Assembly: GCA_963576565.1 (NCBI GenBank)
Contig: OY755039.1
Span: 26,798,602-26,862,601, forward strand
DNA length: 64,000 nt
Reading direction: 5' to 3'
From: Aspidapion aeneum
Taxonomy: Eukaryota; Arthropoda; Insecta; Coleoptera; Brentidae
Within the stretch, counting starts at the first letter, position 1; the number at the start of each line of letters is the position of its first letter. Below are positions 43,706 through 55,448 of this stretch, piece after piece. A program made the translations under genes and the position numbers. Below the pieces are notes generated by a model that saw only the letters and a list, made by a program, of their open reading frames with translations, had not been told where the DNA came from and searched no databases.

Positions 43706-44839
43706 GGTTTTATTTAACCTTACCACGTATATTTATTCTTGATTTTAATTAAAATATTGGACAACTGCTTTAGGTACATCCCCATGAACTTCAGAATTGA
43801 AAAGTTTCTGGCAACAACAAAATTTTATTTTTTTTTCTTACAAAAATAGGTATTCAAAATGACGGACCTCCTTATTTATAAACGGTTTGCTCTGTAACTA
43901 ATAATGACTGTTCCAGCCCTGCACTCATTCTAGGTTCAGCTAAAACAAAACAGTTTCCTTGAAAAGTTTTATACCTTCTTTGTATTAAAAGCTATATTTT
44001 TTTATAAAATCAAGAATTATTCTGTCACACGTTCACTCTCGGTTATATTTTATTTACTCCCAAGAGAGAAACCAAGAAGTTACGAGTTTAATAAAGGTGA
44101 TATATAAGACAGTTTTTACGGGATATAATCTCGTTTTGTTTTGAAAATATTTTACACTGTAAGTGTTATAAACCATTTCAGTTTTGTGGATTATTAGATT
44201 TTCTCATTAGCTAAGAAATTCCTTACTTAAAGGTAAAGTCGCGTCAAGCTTTTTAATTTGAAACTCAAACCTTAGAGCACATAGGCACCAAACTGCTCCG
44301 CGAACGTAAATACGGATTCGTCCTGTTTTCGTGTTTTAAAGTTGCGCGCGCGCCGCTTACAAGCCGTTTGCCGAAAACCAGCTTTCTTCGGCTCCTCTTT
44401 GTGTGTTCACAAATCCTTTCCGACGGCATCACCAGTTTGTTTTCGAGTTTTTTTTATGCGTATTTGCTGTTTTTCAGTTTGGTGTATACACTTTTACGGA
44501 TAATTGACACAAGCGCATGTATAATTGAAATCAATCGAAGTACATATAGTTGGCCACGGATATGGCCTTCAGATAAAAAGTTTTTGGTTGAAACTGACAA
44601 TATCATTGTTAGAGCAAAGATTATAAATAACTTTTTGGTTAGAATATAATTACATAAAAACTAACTATACTTAAAACAAGTGTATGAAGGTGAGTGTGTT
44701 CCGCAATCTCATGTAAAGGGTAATTGTTTATATTTTACTTCATAGGTATCTCTTTTTGTAGCAACAGAATGACTAGACTTAAAATTAGGTACTTAAGAAC
44801 ATCCAAAAAAGGTAAGGCCAATTCTTTTTTAGTTTCCAT
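43706..44839. other. no gene; isolated CG-rich patch and a splice-donor-like site
   Basis: A CG-rich patch at 44335-44400 (GTTGCGCGCGCGCCGCTTAC) opens a 93-codon frame, 44368-44649, with a hydrophobic middle and no recognised motif. Near 44684 ATGAAG is followed by GTGAGTGTG, a good donor consensus. These could be parts of a host 5' exon, but nothing else supports a gene. Confidence 0.2.
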
Positions 44840-45470
44840 TATGTAATTAATTGTTGGTCGGATACTGATCAGAAAGTGTAGAAAATGGAAGGAGATAAAC
44901 CCAATAGAAGTCCATCATTTTGCGCGTAACTCTTATTTTTCACTTAAAAGAGTTACGGAGACAAAGCTTCAATAGATCCATAACCCCCTCCACTGATATC
45001 GTTGTTTTCTCGTGGAGTATCTGTAATTTGTTTTTAATGATACTGCTATCCATTTACTGCCACGTCGGTTTAAAGAGTTTATACATCAAAACTTACAAAT
45101 CTATCATCAGGATCTAATTTGATCCTTTTTAAATCGTCGACAAAATGTTTCAAGTTTTTGACAAAAGATTCGGAGTTACCCTGTAATAGTCGACTTATAT
45201 CCAACAAAAACCTCGACAAAGTACTGGTTGGTGAGTCCCTGGAGCTGGTAATTGGTCGTAGTGGTATATCCGTCTTATGGATCTTTGGTAGTCTATAGAA
45301 ATGTGGTGCCTTACTGTGGTGTGGAAGACGGGGACTAACGGCGTCCGAGATATTTTCGGCATCTACAGGACATTAAAGAAGTACAACGACCAATCGTACA
45401 GATGTCTCGTGTTTAAAATGGTGTACTACGAGAAACAAAAATTATCTGCGAGGACTGCTTGACAACTTTG
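44840..45470 (-). pseudogene. Penelope-like element, 5' reverse transcriptase fragment
   Basis: On the minus strand from about 45305: FYRLPKIHKTDIPLRPITSS, then RDSPTSTLSRFLLDISRLLQG, then ESFVKNLKHFVDDLKRIKLD, RFVSFDV with a stop, and near 44950 a KSYAQND segment. The fragment is more complete at its front than the plus-strand copy at 42245, and the two are close relatives. It lacks the catalytic YVDD region and the endonuclease. The upstream portion to 45470 is weakly similar to the N-terminal region. Confidence 0.75.
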
Positions 45471-45884
45471 ATGTTACGAGAGTAGAGAATCGTGGTACAT
45501 CTTATTTAATAGCTCTAGTTTATCTAATAAAAATGATTTGCAACACCATTATATTTTTTAATTTATGTCATCTATTTAAATTTACGAAAGGTTACCCTTT
45601 GCAGAAAATATTTATGTAATGCAAATGTTTATCTCACAAAGGAAAACCTTCCAATACTCTTAACTTATGCCATCGAATTCATTGCATCGCACTCGGAAAT
45701 TCCAAAATATTTACTTCGCGAGTAAGGAGCCCAGTATTTTTGGAATTTTATTGAAAACCGGTGATATTTTCTTGGACTTTTCAGTCGAAGCTTCGCAACA
45801 CGTAAATTCACATTATATTTGTACCCCAGAGCTTACAATCCCTACCTAATAATTTTGGACCTCAGTTTGAAACCTTATTCTTAA
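45471..45884. other. no gene seen
   Basis: AT-rich spacer. The 60-codon frame at 45667-45849 has no motif. Confidence 0.35.
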
Positions 45885-46695
45885 TCTCTTTATTTAATTA
45901 AGAACAAGACACAACCATTTTAAAAGCTTTCTTCAAAAACTTCGTCGCCTATATTTACTTCTTTTATTTTCCAGTCTACAATACAAATTTCCATTTTAAT
46001 TGTGCTACTTCTCCTCTGACATCCCTTACTTGTGTTTTATTTTTTATCAATTCATTCATTTTTCTATCTGTTTGCTTTACGTGTAACATTTGCCTTTCGA
46101 TTAATCTTTGGGCTTTTGTGACCTTATCCATGTTTAATTTTGTAAGTGTCCAGGTCTAGGATCCATAGGTAAGTACATGAAGGATACATTGGTTATATAC
46201 TTTCGTTTTGAGGTACTGAGTCCAGACCAATCTTACTTGTGTCTTGATTTCAGCTGTTTGGTTTTCCTTTTTTAGTTTAATAATTGGACCGCCTTATGCA
46301 ATAAGGAACCAATTGACTCTCTTACTGTTTTGAGAAAATCGCAAAAAATAGGCGTGAGTTCTACTCCAATTTAAAATTTTGTAGTTTTGCAAGATATTGG
46401 TATTGTCCCGCAGATGGCGCTGACATGATAAAACTTTGGATCTTTATTGCAGAATGATGAAGCAGTAATTTTCAGTTCAATCTTGATTTTTTGGAAATTG
46501 GTTCATTTTTGCATAACGGGGCCCAATTAGTCCCAGGTATATAAATTCATCTACCTGTTCTATTTTCTTTTGGTTTATTCTGATCGTTATTCTTCCTTTT
46601 TGTCTGTTATTAAGGCGATATTATCAGCATATTTTAGGTGGTTCAAGTATTGTCCGCTTACTTTGGTGCCTATTTTTCTTAAGTTAGAGTAACGC
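45885..46695 (-). pseudogene. RTE-like LINE reverse transcriptase C-terminal part, interrupted
   Basis: Minus strand: SGQYLNHLKYADNIALITDK (46675-46610; YADN for YADD), then QVDEFIYLGL near 46550. After a roughly 245-bp insert come TAEIKTQVRLVWTQYLKTKV and QCILHVLTYGS, then WTLTKLNMDKVTKAQRLIER and RKMNELIKNKTQVRDVRGEV, then AQLKWKF near 46000. The YLG, LTYGS-TWTLTK and D-KWKW-like blocks are typical of RTE-type LINE proteins. Stops and the MITE insertion inactivate it. The 5' end is missing. Confidence 0.75.
46281..46529. mobile_element. MITE inserted in the RTE-like LINE
   Basis: The LINE reading frame is broken exactly here. The ends TAATTGGACCGCCTTATGCA and TGCATAACGGGGCCCAATTA are inverted repeats, with a second inverted word, GGAACCAATT/AATTGGTTC. 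Length is about 249 bp and it is non-coding. Confidence 0.65.
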
Positions 46696-47629
46696 CAGCC
46701 AATATTCAATATAGTACCTATATTTTATACATCAAACAAAATATTATACTGTTTCTTTTTCGGAGATTGATTTTTGTTTAAAAGCGACGCGATGCGACGT
46801 GCTTTCAGGATAAACGCAGGAAGCTCCCGTAAATTTATTCTCTCAGGTTTTGTTTTAGCTTTTTCCAGACAGATTTTATGAGGATTTGTTGACATTTTGC
46901 TTATATTTTGATCCTGCTTTCGTTTTGGATATGACGGTTTTAAGAATTATTTACTATTTGGAAACTGCAGATACCTATAAAAATTTGAAATAAATAAAAG
47001 ACGAGACATTATCGCACACAGTCATTTTTTGTCAGCGACATGAATATGTTAAAGTAGATTGTATTTTGTCTATTTCTCTTTCTCGTTAACAACCACGTTC
47101 GGATGCCAAGAACTCCGATCTATACAGGGACTAGAATTTTATGGGCGAGAAAATCCATTGCACTTAGGCCACCTTGCTGGGCCCGTTGTACCCCACCATT
47201 GAGTAAATAACCCATATAGAGGAGCCACCGGCGAGCTTTACCATATTGAGGGGCAGATGGCGCTGAAATTTATTTTTTGTAAGTTTTGTGTGTATATAAT
47301 GACATTGTACCAATAAAAAACTATTGCCCATATTTACAAATACAAAAATGTTGAACAAATCTGCAAATAAAATGTAGATCTAGTCTGTAAACTAACTTAG
47401 CTTTTAACACCCTTAAGTAAAAAGTGGTGTTAATTTCAGGATCTTGAAATACAACAATGAATATGATTCAATGATTTCGATTTAAATACGCCTGCAAAGC
47501 TAACCTTCCTTGGAGTAAGCTAGTATTTCTAAGGTTTCTAAAGATTTATTTATTTGTTGCAATAAGCATTTGGAATTGCCTACCTTAAGCGTACCATACT
47601 CTGTTCATTTTTTTATGACAATGTGGTCG
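46696..47629. other. no gene seen
   Basis: AT-rich spacer. GCAGATGGCGCTGA at about 47253 also occurs inside the MITE near 46414, so part of this may be a related repeat. Confidence 0.35.
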
Positions 47630-47860
47630 CCGTCGTCTGGAGCCCAATGGCACCACATTTGCCTCATATATTAGGCGGCCCGGGTTCAAATCCTGGCTAG
47701 GCTTTATACTTTGCTCTAAACTTTACAGCACTAATCGATTGATCCTGTAGCAGGTAATCTTGTTGACAACGATACTGTCAAATCAAGATGCCAAGGCTTC
47801 AATGTTGTAAGCTACCAATTTGTGCAACACTTTAAGTTAATAAACTTTATTAAGTTTATT
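47630..47860 (+). mobile_element. tRNA-derived SINE candidate
   Basis: The first 70 bases resemble a tRNA: an A-box-like TGGAGCCCAATGG, an anticodon-like hairpin TGCCT...AGGCG, and a B box GGTTCAAATCC with T stem CCGGG/CCTGG. The acceptor stem does not pair, so it is not a functional tRNA. The body that follows includes GCACTAATCGATTGATCCT. The same B-box end and body word recur at 48955-49010 with the same spacing, as expected for a dispersed SINE. Confidence 0.5.
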
Positions 47861-48954
47861 TTTTATTACGATCTCGAAAGAGAATTCGGCGGTTCTTAGA
47901 GGAAGTATATACTATAAGCGATTTCTCAATTGTGTAAACAATGTAGGAAAATCCTAAGTTCAATTTTCTTCTTTAAACTTCACAATTTCACTTTTTTATC
48001 GCTATCTTTTCACATCTTCTCTTATCTCTTCTATTAAACAAATATCAAATTTCACTACTATAAAAATTTTGTATTCTAATATTTACACTTTCTAAACTTT
48101 TAGGTTTTAGGAACTTTTTGTAGATTTGTTGTAAATATATTTATTTAGCCACATTTTAAACGTTGATTGAATAATATCCTTCAATCAACTGTTTAATTTA
48201 TTTATTATAACTGTTAAGGTTTAGGATACTATATTGATGTAAAATGCCGATTTTAGGGCAACGAAAGGTTTGTATTTGATGTTAAGAAACCAGAAAAAGA
48301 TAGAAACAATATTTTAAAACACTGGAAACAGCAATACCAAAAGGTTCAAAATTAAAATAGACTAAAATAAAGACCAACTTGTTATAAATAATATAGTTTT
48401 ATACAAAGTTAAAATAATTGATAGATTTAACATTCCCCAGTTGGAAAAAAAACCCTTAAATCAAAAGAAGTAAAGTATACAAAATCCAACCAAAGAATGC
48501 TCTCTAACGATTTTCTTGTCTCAGCGAAAACAACTTTGTGGTAGGAACTCATAGCTTGCCGTTGATTGGTTTGAACTCTCAGCCTAAAGCCTAGATTTTG
48601 GTGAAAAAGAGATAGACTGTACTTCGCACGCTCCAGACAAAGAGACAAAACACCAGCGTAAGCTAGAGACGTGTTGACTGAGAAAGCCGTTAGAAATTAA
48701 AATCCTACAGTGTGTTTGTTTCCAGTTATTACTATTGTGATGTTAGTGGCTCAAATGACAGATTAGCCGAACACAACTTTTATTAAAATATAGCGATCCT
48801 GAAAATATGCCCAAAAACAGGTTCAACGCTGGTGTTGTTATAAATTCCACTTATACTTAAGCAAGTCTTGCATATAATTAATGCTTGTTGATGTCGAAAA
48901 CAATAATCAAAAATATTTAAAAACTTATAAATGGCAAAAATACCATTTATATTC
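47861..48954. other. no gene seen
   Basis: AT-rich spacer. The 73-codon minus frame at 48427-48648 has no recognised motif. Confidence 0.35.
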
Positions 48955-49015
48955 AAATCCCGTTTTGTTACAATCCTACTGCACTAATCGATTTATCCTA
49001 TTCATGGATAAAAAG
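48955..49015 (+). mobile_element. fragment of the same SINE candidate
   Basis: TATTCAAATCCCGTTTTG followed about 20 bases later by GCACTAATCGATTTATCCT matches the B box and body of 47630-47860. The tRNA-like head is missing. Confidence 0.4.
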
Positions 49016-49647
49016 TTCTAGCATTATTTAAAAAAATAAAAAATAAAAAATATATATAAAAGAACTTTGTTATGAAGTCTTCAAGTCTACCTGTCGTCAG
49101 CTCTTCCCAAAACAAATTGGTGTTTATCTATGCCGTCCTTTGTGCTGCTTAAAAAAGAAATGTTCCTCTCTGAAATCAGTGCCAAATTTCTTTGTAGACA
49201 CTCTAAACTTAGGCGAATACGTCCTTCTTGATTATGTGGTGGGTATTACATAGCCGTTGTGCAGACGAAAAATTTCTTATTGATGTTAACATTTGGTAAA
49301 ATGCAACACGCTTTTTAAAAGATGTATATTAATAGACCAAAACCTTTTTCATGATTTAATTATAAGATCTAAAGTGTACGGTGTCATGTCACGAAAACAG
49401 TTTTCGGGAAATGAACGTTCGCGACGCATTACGGCGGTGATAAATTTTCCTGCTAATTTTCGCGAGATATGCAGGACGGTCAGCGTCTAGTGTGACAGTT
49501 TTCCTTGTGTAGTAACTGCTTGTTGAGTTTTGTTCCTCTTGTACAGGCTATTTTAGACTGACGTCCAACTGCGATGCTTGGTTTTCAAGAGAAGCTTAAA
49601 TGTAAAAAACCGAGGGATCATCAGCTTACAAGAGTACCCTACAAATT
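49016..49647. other. no gene seen
   Basis: AT-rich spacer with a modestly GC-richer patch at 49370-49500. Confidence 0.35.
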
Positions 49648-49812
49648 TAATGACAGGACTCGACAAGACATATGTCAGGACCTATTAGTACACGACAGGT
49701 CCTAACAGGACTTCGATAGAACTTGACGTGACACGACAGGAATCAACAAGACATGATAGGACCCGCCAGGACTCAACAGGATCCGACAGGACTCGACGAC
49801 GAAGTCCTGTTG
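49648..49812. repeat. degenerate GACAGGACTC minisatellite
   Basis: About 14 diverged copies of a 10-13-bp word (GACAGGACTCGACAAGAC and variants) run head to tail. The array ends with an inverted AAGTCCTGTTGGA, so its end can pair with the array. Its base composition is unlike the surrounding AT-rich DNA. Confidence 0.65.
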
Positions 49813-50617
49813 GACGCTGAAAAGTCTATTTTATGGAAAAACCCTATAACTTTAATACTTAAAAAAAAATTGGGTATAATTTTTCTATTTTTTTTTTAAT
49901 GGATTTTTATTATTTAGAAACCACTGTCAAATTGAATTTTATCTGTCATTAATTAAAGATATCACAAAAGCTTGTCCTTATGGAGTGACCCTTTTATTTA
50001 TTTATATTCTTTGTATTTTTTATATGATTTGTTCTTACTTATAATTTAATTTGTTACCTAGTCTTAAAATATTTTATCCAACACCTGTCAATTATAGTGT
50101 CATTATTGATGTCATTTTAGACAAGTAAAGTTTCAAATAACTCTCGCTATTTTTTGACATTGATATAAAAAGAAATGTCATGTCATTTTTCCCGACGCAT
50201 TTACGTTATTTACAGTAATATTTTCTTGGTTTTCATCGAATGTTGTTGCTAAGCAGGATGGTTCCACATGCAGAGAGCTGGTTGACGGTTTATGCAATGA
50301 TGTTGGTTTGGTGGTTGCTTAAGCATATACAACTTCGTCCACAGTAAGGATGGAACCAGTTTCGATTTTAAATGTAGAAAATATGCCAGTAAAACGGTTT
50401 TATTGATACCTTTTACGTTCCTGGAATTCATCCATCCATTTTTTTCTCGCGTGACTTATTTTAAGCATAATACACTAGTACTTAAGAAATTATTCAAAAA
50501 ACAACAAGTAAATAAAATATAAATATATAAAAACAATACAAAAATTTAAAAAAATAATATTGAGTATGAAACGTCATGTCACTTTATTGGAAATTTTATG
50601 TTGATTTTAAAAGTTTA
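49813..50617. other. no gene seen
   Basis: AT-rich spacer with no supported feature. Confidence 0.4.
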
Positions 50618-50905
50618 ATTAGAAGGTCGTTACATCAGAAAAACGAAACGCCTTCTTCAGGTTAGGGTAAATGAACATCTCAAAAATTACTTAATTAGGG
50701 GGTATTGAAAAAACCGGTTTAGCGTATCATGCATGGTCAAATGATCACAGAAATCAATGGTAAGAAGCAGCATAAAGAAGTTTTCAGTCAACCAAGCACG
50801 GAAATACCAAATATGTATTACCCGATGACGATTACAGCTTGAAAATTCTCAAATTGTGTTTCTACTCAATCATTTACATCTACGAGTTTCAAACAAAAAA
50901 AAATA
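50618..50905 (+). pseudogene. Penelope-like element, GIY-YIG fragment and 3' tail
   Basis: Begins EGRYIRKTKRLLQVRVNEHL, which aligns with the YIG-containing part of the GIY-YIG endonuclease (YIG changed to YIR). This part is missing from the 42245 copy. Stops follow at once. Downstream, GCGTATCATGCATGGTCAAA and the 3' tail ending CTACGAGTTTCAAAC match the other Penelope copy. It is 5'-truncated, as Penelope insertions often are. Confidence 0.7.
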
Positions 50906-50935
50906 TTATAAAAAAAAAATTCAATTTTTTTTAAA

Positions 50936-51072
50936 TGTGGGAGCTCGGACCGATGTCCCCCCAAGCATAAGGATTTTTTAGATATTTTCCACATATTTCA
51001 TGAAAATACCACAAAATACGGCATTATGGGGTCTCGGGCCCCTTCCAAGACATATTCCTGGGTGCGCTACTG
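50936..51072 (-). mobile_element. hAT-like MITE family C fragment, copy 3
   Basis: The reverse complement begins CAGTAGCGCACCCAGGAATA and continues TGTCTTGGAAGGGGCCCGAG as in the other copies. The opposite terminus is missing. Confidence 0.65.
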
Positions 51073-51999
51073 ACTTCTTACGTCCTTCTCTTTTAAAGGT
51101 CCGACAAATTGATTTTCTAGTGTAGGTTAAGTATTGAAATGTTTTTATACTTTTATACGAAAAGAAGGACTAGCATGTAAATAAAACTTTTAGTTTTGGA
51201 GGGATCACTGTGCATGACGTAAACGTTCCATTTCCTGTTCGCCAGGAAAATTTACGTTCGGCTAACGAGATCACTTGGCACACGGCACTTCTAAGAACAT
51301 TTTTACAAAGACTTGGCTAAAACGCTGCATGGTGGTTAGCATCAAGATTTATAAAATCCTTTGAAAATATGTATAAAAATCTGTGCAGGAAATAGGGAAG
51401 CCCGCCTAAATAGAGACAAATTAAATTGTCAGGTGTTAGGATAAGAGTAAAAAAGGTCTCCCCTAAAACCTCGTTCGATTCGTGCTAAAATCTAAATTAA
51501 GTCACGAGTGTCTAGGGGTGATCCGTGCTTTCACTCTGCCAGAGATTTTTGCGGTGAAACGTCACTTATAAAAATAAAATTTCTCCTTTGGTGTTCCCCC
51601 TCTTCTTTGAAACCTTACTACAGAGGCCGGGATTTGCTAAAGGCGGGGTAAACCTTTATGTACCTATCTATTTTTTCTAAACACATGAATAAATGAACCA
51701 AACGAAATAACCAAAATTGCAATCCCAAGCCTTGTCAGCGGCAAATTGTCCCCGCGGCACATCGGCCGCGGCAAATCGGCTGCGGCGTATTATCTCATCC
51801 CCATATTTTATCAAGCAGTTTAATCTGAAAATTGGACGAAGATGTCAAATTAAAATATTGAACGTTCTTGAAGGCAAAGTGTTCAAAATTTGCATGTATG
51901 GATTGATCGATCGACATTTTTGAAGCACCATAATAAAGAAGTACCCACTTGAATTGCTAAACAAATTCTGCCAGTTACAATAATAAAGTCATGGTATAA
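51073..51999. other. no gene; short GC-rich tandem word
   Basis: At 51735-51787 GCGGCAAATCGGC-type words repeat about three times in a GC-rich patch. The rest is AT-rich. The 68-codon frame covering the patch is not supported. Confidence 0.35.
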
Positions 52000-52044
52000 G
52001 AAGTAAACGAGAACCAAAGATAATCTGAGGGCAAGTTCGCGGCG

Positions 52045-52440
52045 TAAATTGCTGTACCATCTATTCTTGAAACATTTTAGCCCATATTTCACCTATCTAA
52101 AACTCTACTTCGGAATGAGCTACGAAACTCAAACTTTGCACAGTCGTAGACCATCATAGAGCTAGCCACCCCTCCAAGTTCCATGGACTTCCATAAAGTA
52201 GTAAATTAGTTACGAAATTTCAAAAAACGTCTAAAATTCCACTCACTTATGTATAGATCATCAAAATTCTACTATACTTCCAGACAAAGCTAAAATTTGG
52301 CAGACTGATAGAAATTATGAACAAACCCTTGGAAAAAATCAAAAAACCACAAAATTCTAATTTACTCCCCTCTCCTATACTTGTAAAGATATGTAAAAGT
52401 AACATTGTTCACTTCCAGGAACGCTAGAGAGCTGTAGTTC
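52045..52440 (+). repeat. dispersed repeat F, second copy
   Basis: Aligns with 33008-33380: TCTTGAAACATTTTAGCCCA, CACAGTCGTAGACC, CAAGTTCCATGGACTT, TTTGGCAGACTGATAGAAAT and AACGCTAGAGAGCTG. It has only one tandem unit, against about five at 33 kb, so the array length varies between copies. Confidence 0.75.
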
Positions 52441-53140
52441 AATGAATAGAGGCGAAAATAGGTTTTAAATTAAGCACACCACTGGAGCGGTAAATATGAA
52501 ATATTTTTTACCATGTTACACAACGTTTGAAAGGAAATTTTATTATCTACAATGAAGTAAAAAACAATTTTTTTGATAAGGGGCATGGTTTTTAGAAAAT
52601 CAAATAAAACCTGTGCAAAACATAATTTTAAAAAAAATTAATTAAATGGCCCCCATTTACGGACGTCGCTGGCGGGTTCGTTGTAAGTCAAACCCCATCG
52701 AGTTATACACCGTTGAAAAGATAATTTTACTGTCAATAAAGTGCATTATAGCATTTTTTTAAATTAGGCTTAGTTTTTGAGAAAATTAGATTTATTAAAA
52801 TTGGTTAAATTTACGGCCGCCTCTGAATTTATAAACATGAAACAAATCCGACATTCTTGTCCAGCATTTTAAAGGAAATTTTATTTGCTACAATAATGTA
52901 TAACACATTTTGTTCTATAAATCTTGGTTTAAAAAAAAATCGAATAAATCATGGAAAAAACATGGATATTTTTTGACTTTTTTAAATTACTTCAATTAAC
53001 GGACGCCGCTGAAGAGTTTATAAATAGCTGACCCCCATCGAGTTGTACCTTTTTCAAAAGGAAATTTCATTGTCTACAATAAAGTATATTACATATTTTT
53101 CTCTTAGAAGCGTATTTTTTGAGAAAATTTGAGAAAACCT
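52441..53140. repeat. tandem block of four diverged 155-187-bp units
   Basis: AAAGGAAATTTTATTATCTA-like starts occur near 52531, 52718, 52872 and 53058. Each is followed by CTACAATAAAGTATA, a T-rich run, TTTGAGAAAAT and ACGGACGCCGCTG. The units are strongly diverged, so the array is old. It is non-coding. Confidence 0.65.
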
Positions 53141-54170
53141 AAATATGTTAGATTTTGGGGGGTCTGGGGGGTTTTTGAAGAGGTGGTTAGTTTAAGGAGG
53201 TGTTTGACCCCTAAGCTCTCTTACCTTTTTGTACGTCACTAAATTTACACAAAAAAATAAAAATAAATAAAAAACGTGCCGTTTAAAAAATTATTATTTT
53301 CTAACTTACTTACTTTAAGCTAAAAGTCCTCCCACTCCATTACAACATTTAAAAATACATTTAAAAAATGGATTTTATAGCTTATAAAATTCTCTAAAAG
53401 ATATGTGTTAGAACTTTTACCCTAGTATAAAGTATTTCGGAGCTTATGCCGTCTAAAGTAGAAAAAATCTGAAAATTTGCCCAAGCACGTGATTTTAGTC
53501 ATTTTTGGAAATTACCTGGCTCCGTTACTGCTGCTCGCAGGGCAACCATAGTACGACCCAATTGTAGATAATTATATCTTCTAAAAAATTTCATATAACT
53601 CTTTTTGCGATTTAGTGTACTCGAACGAAGTTACAGGGAAAAAACTACAAAAAGTGCCAATTTTTGATGGTTTTTTCAAGATGGCGGAGGAAGCACAGGG
53701 GTGGGGGTGGCGAAAACTCAAATTTTTAACTACCCTTTCGACCTTAATAACATATCCAAAATTCAGAACTACCGGACCTTTTATAGGGTAAAACTCCTCT
53801 ATTCATTGTACTACTGAGCTTTGAAAGGCTAATAGGAACTGTGATTAAATATTAATAAACCTCAAAATTTTTAATAAAGCATTACAGAAGTTTTAAACAA
53901 TATTCCGCATATTTTATTACTTCAAAACTTAAATATTATCCAAATCTTTAAAAAAGGAGTGAAATCATAACAAAAACATTTCATGTAAAAAAAGCCAACT
54001 ACTCGAAAATGTTATTCCGTAAAAAGAATTGGGATAAAAGTAAAGCAAAGTTCTCTAATACAAATTTCAAAATTGAGGGTTCTCACTAGTTTGGAAAGGT
54101 TTTTCTAAATCTGGCTACTTCGGCTGCAAATGACTCTTAGGCACCGTGCTAAATTGAATATAAAGCTTTT
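53141..54170. other. no gene seen
   Basis: G-rich tract at 53157-53175. CAAGATGGCGGAGG near 53679 resembles the YY1/PHO-type word found in the fold-back elements. Nothing else supported. Confidence 0.35.
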
Positions 54171-54870
54171 TTAGCTCACACATATACTATACTATAGTAG
54201 TGTGAGCTATGGTGATCCTAATTTTTTCGAGAAAAAAAAGTTGCTCCGATTTCAAAAATTTTTATATATCTTTGCGTTTCAGATGATTTTGAAACTTTTT
54301 TGTTGCGCCGTCTGTCTGTCTGTCTGTCTGTCTGTATGTCTGTAACGACCAACGCGCATAACTCAAAAACCGCTCGGCCGATTTTAATGAAATTTGGTAT
54401 CTAGGCTGGGTCTTGGTTCGAGATGGTCCATTTAAAAATGAACAAAATCCACCGAACACAAACCAAATAAAAGGGTGGGGGTAGATTTCAAAAATTAGAG
54501 TTTATATGAAAATATGGCGTGTGTGATATCAAACGAAAGGTAATTGAGTCTGGAGTTTAAAAAAATACATTTTAATTTATTTAAAAAAAAGGGTGGGGGT
54601 ATATTTCAAAAATTCGAGTTTAAGTGAAAATATGGCGTGTGTGATATCAAACGAAAGGTAATTGAGTCCGGAGTTTAACAAAATACATTTTAGTTTTTGC
54701 TTTTTTTAAGGGTGGGGGTAGATTTTAAAAATTTGAGTTTAAGTCAAAACATGGCTTGTGTGGTATCAAATAAAAGGTAATTTAGTCTGGAGTTGAATAA
54801 AATATATTTCAGTTTTTAGTTATATTAGCTCACACGTAAACTATAACTATAGTACCTAGTGTGAGCTTAG
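54171..54870 (+). mobile_element. hairpin-flanked repeat element G with (CTGT)n
   Basis: Left hairpin TAGCTCACAC with GTGTGAGCTA at 54171-54210; right hairpin TAGCTCACACGTAAAC with TAGTGTGAGCTTAG at 54828-54870. Inside are a conserved lead (ATGGTGATCCTAATTTTTT, CTTTGCGTTTCAGATGATTT), a short (CTGT)n at 54310-54343, the motif CTCAAAAACCGCTCGGCCG with ATTTTAATGAAATTTGG, and three tandem units of about 118 bp starting at 54471, 54589 and 54708. Parts of the same element, rearranged, form the inner arms of the palindrome at 55181-59077. There is no coding sequence and the class is unknown. Confidence 0.7.
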
Positions 54871-55180
54871 GGGCCCATATATTGGCAGAGTATTTTTACA
54901 TGCAATGTTTTTGTTATGATTACTTGAAACTTAAATCCACCAAGGAACAATTATTAAATATCGCTAGCTACAAACACTGGCTAGCGCTGGCAACTGCTGG
55001 TCTAGGGAGGGTAGATTGCTTTTTAAAATAACTTGCTGCACTGTGATAAGGGTCCAAATTAGACGTCAATGTGTTTATCTTATTATTTAAAGTATTATGA
55101 CCAAGAATAATGCGTATGCATGCATAATACATGTATGTCATGCATGTGATGGCTCTTCAGTTTGCGGAATGTCAATAAGA
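54871..55180. other. no gene seen
   Basis: Spacer between element G and the palindrome. CTGGCTAGCGCTGGCAACTG near 54978 echoes words at 740-770. Confidence 0.35.
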
Positions 55181-55448
55181 AGTGCATAAATAAACGCCTC
55201 GCAAAAATATTTTTAACTTTCTTGCTCCGCATATTTGCAAGGTCATCTTCAATATCATTGAATAGCTGCAGTCAAGGGCGTACCCAGCTAAAAGGAAAAG
55301 GGCGCATATTCAGAAGAGGAATTCCATGAAATTCTTAAGGGGGGCAAATTCGTAATCCATTTGCATTTTATTAAATTATTTTCAAAAATGAAAATCTGAT
55401 AAGAAAAGGGGACTTTTGCCCATTCTTGCCCTCCCCCCCCCCCCTTTA

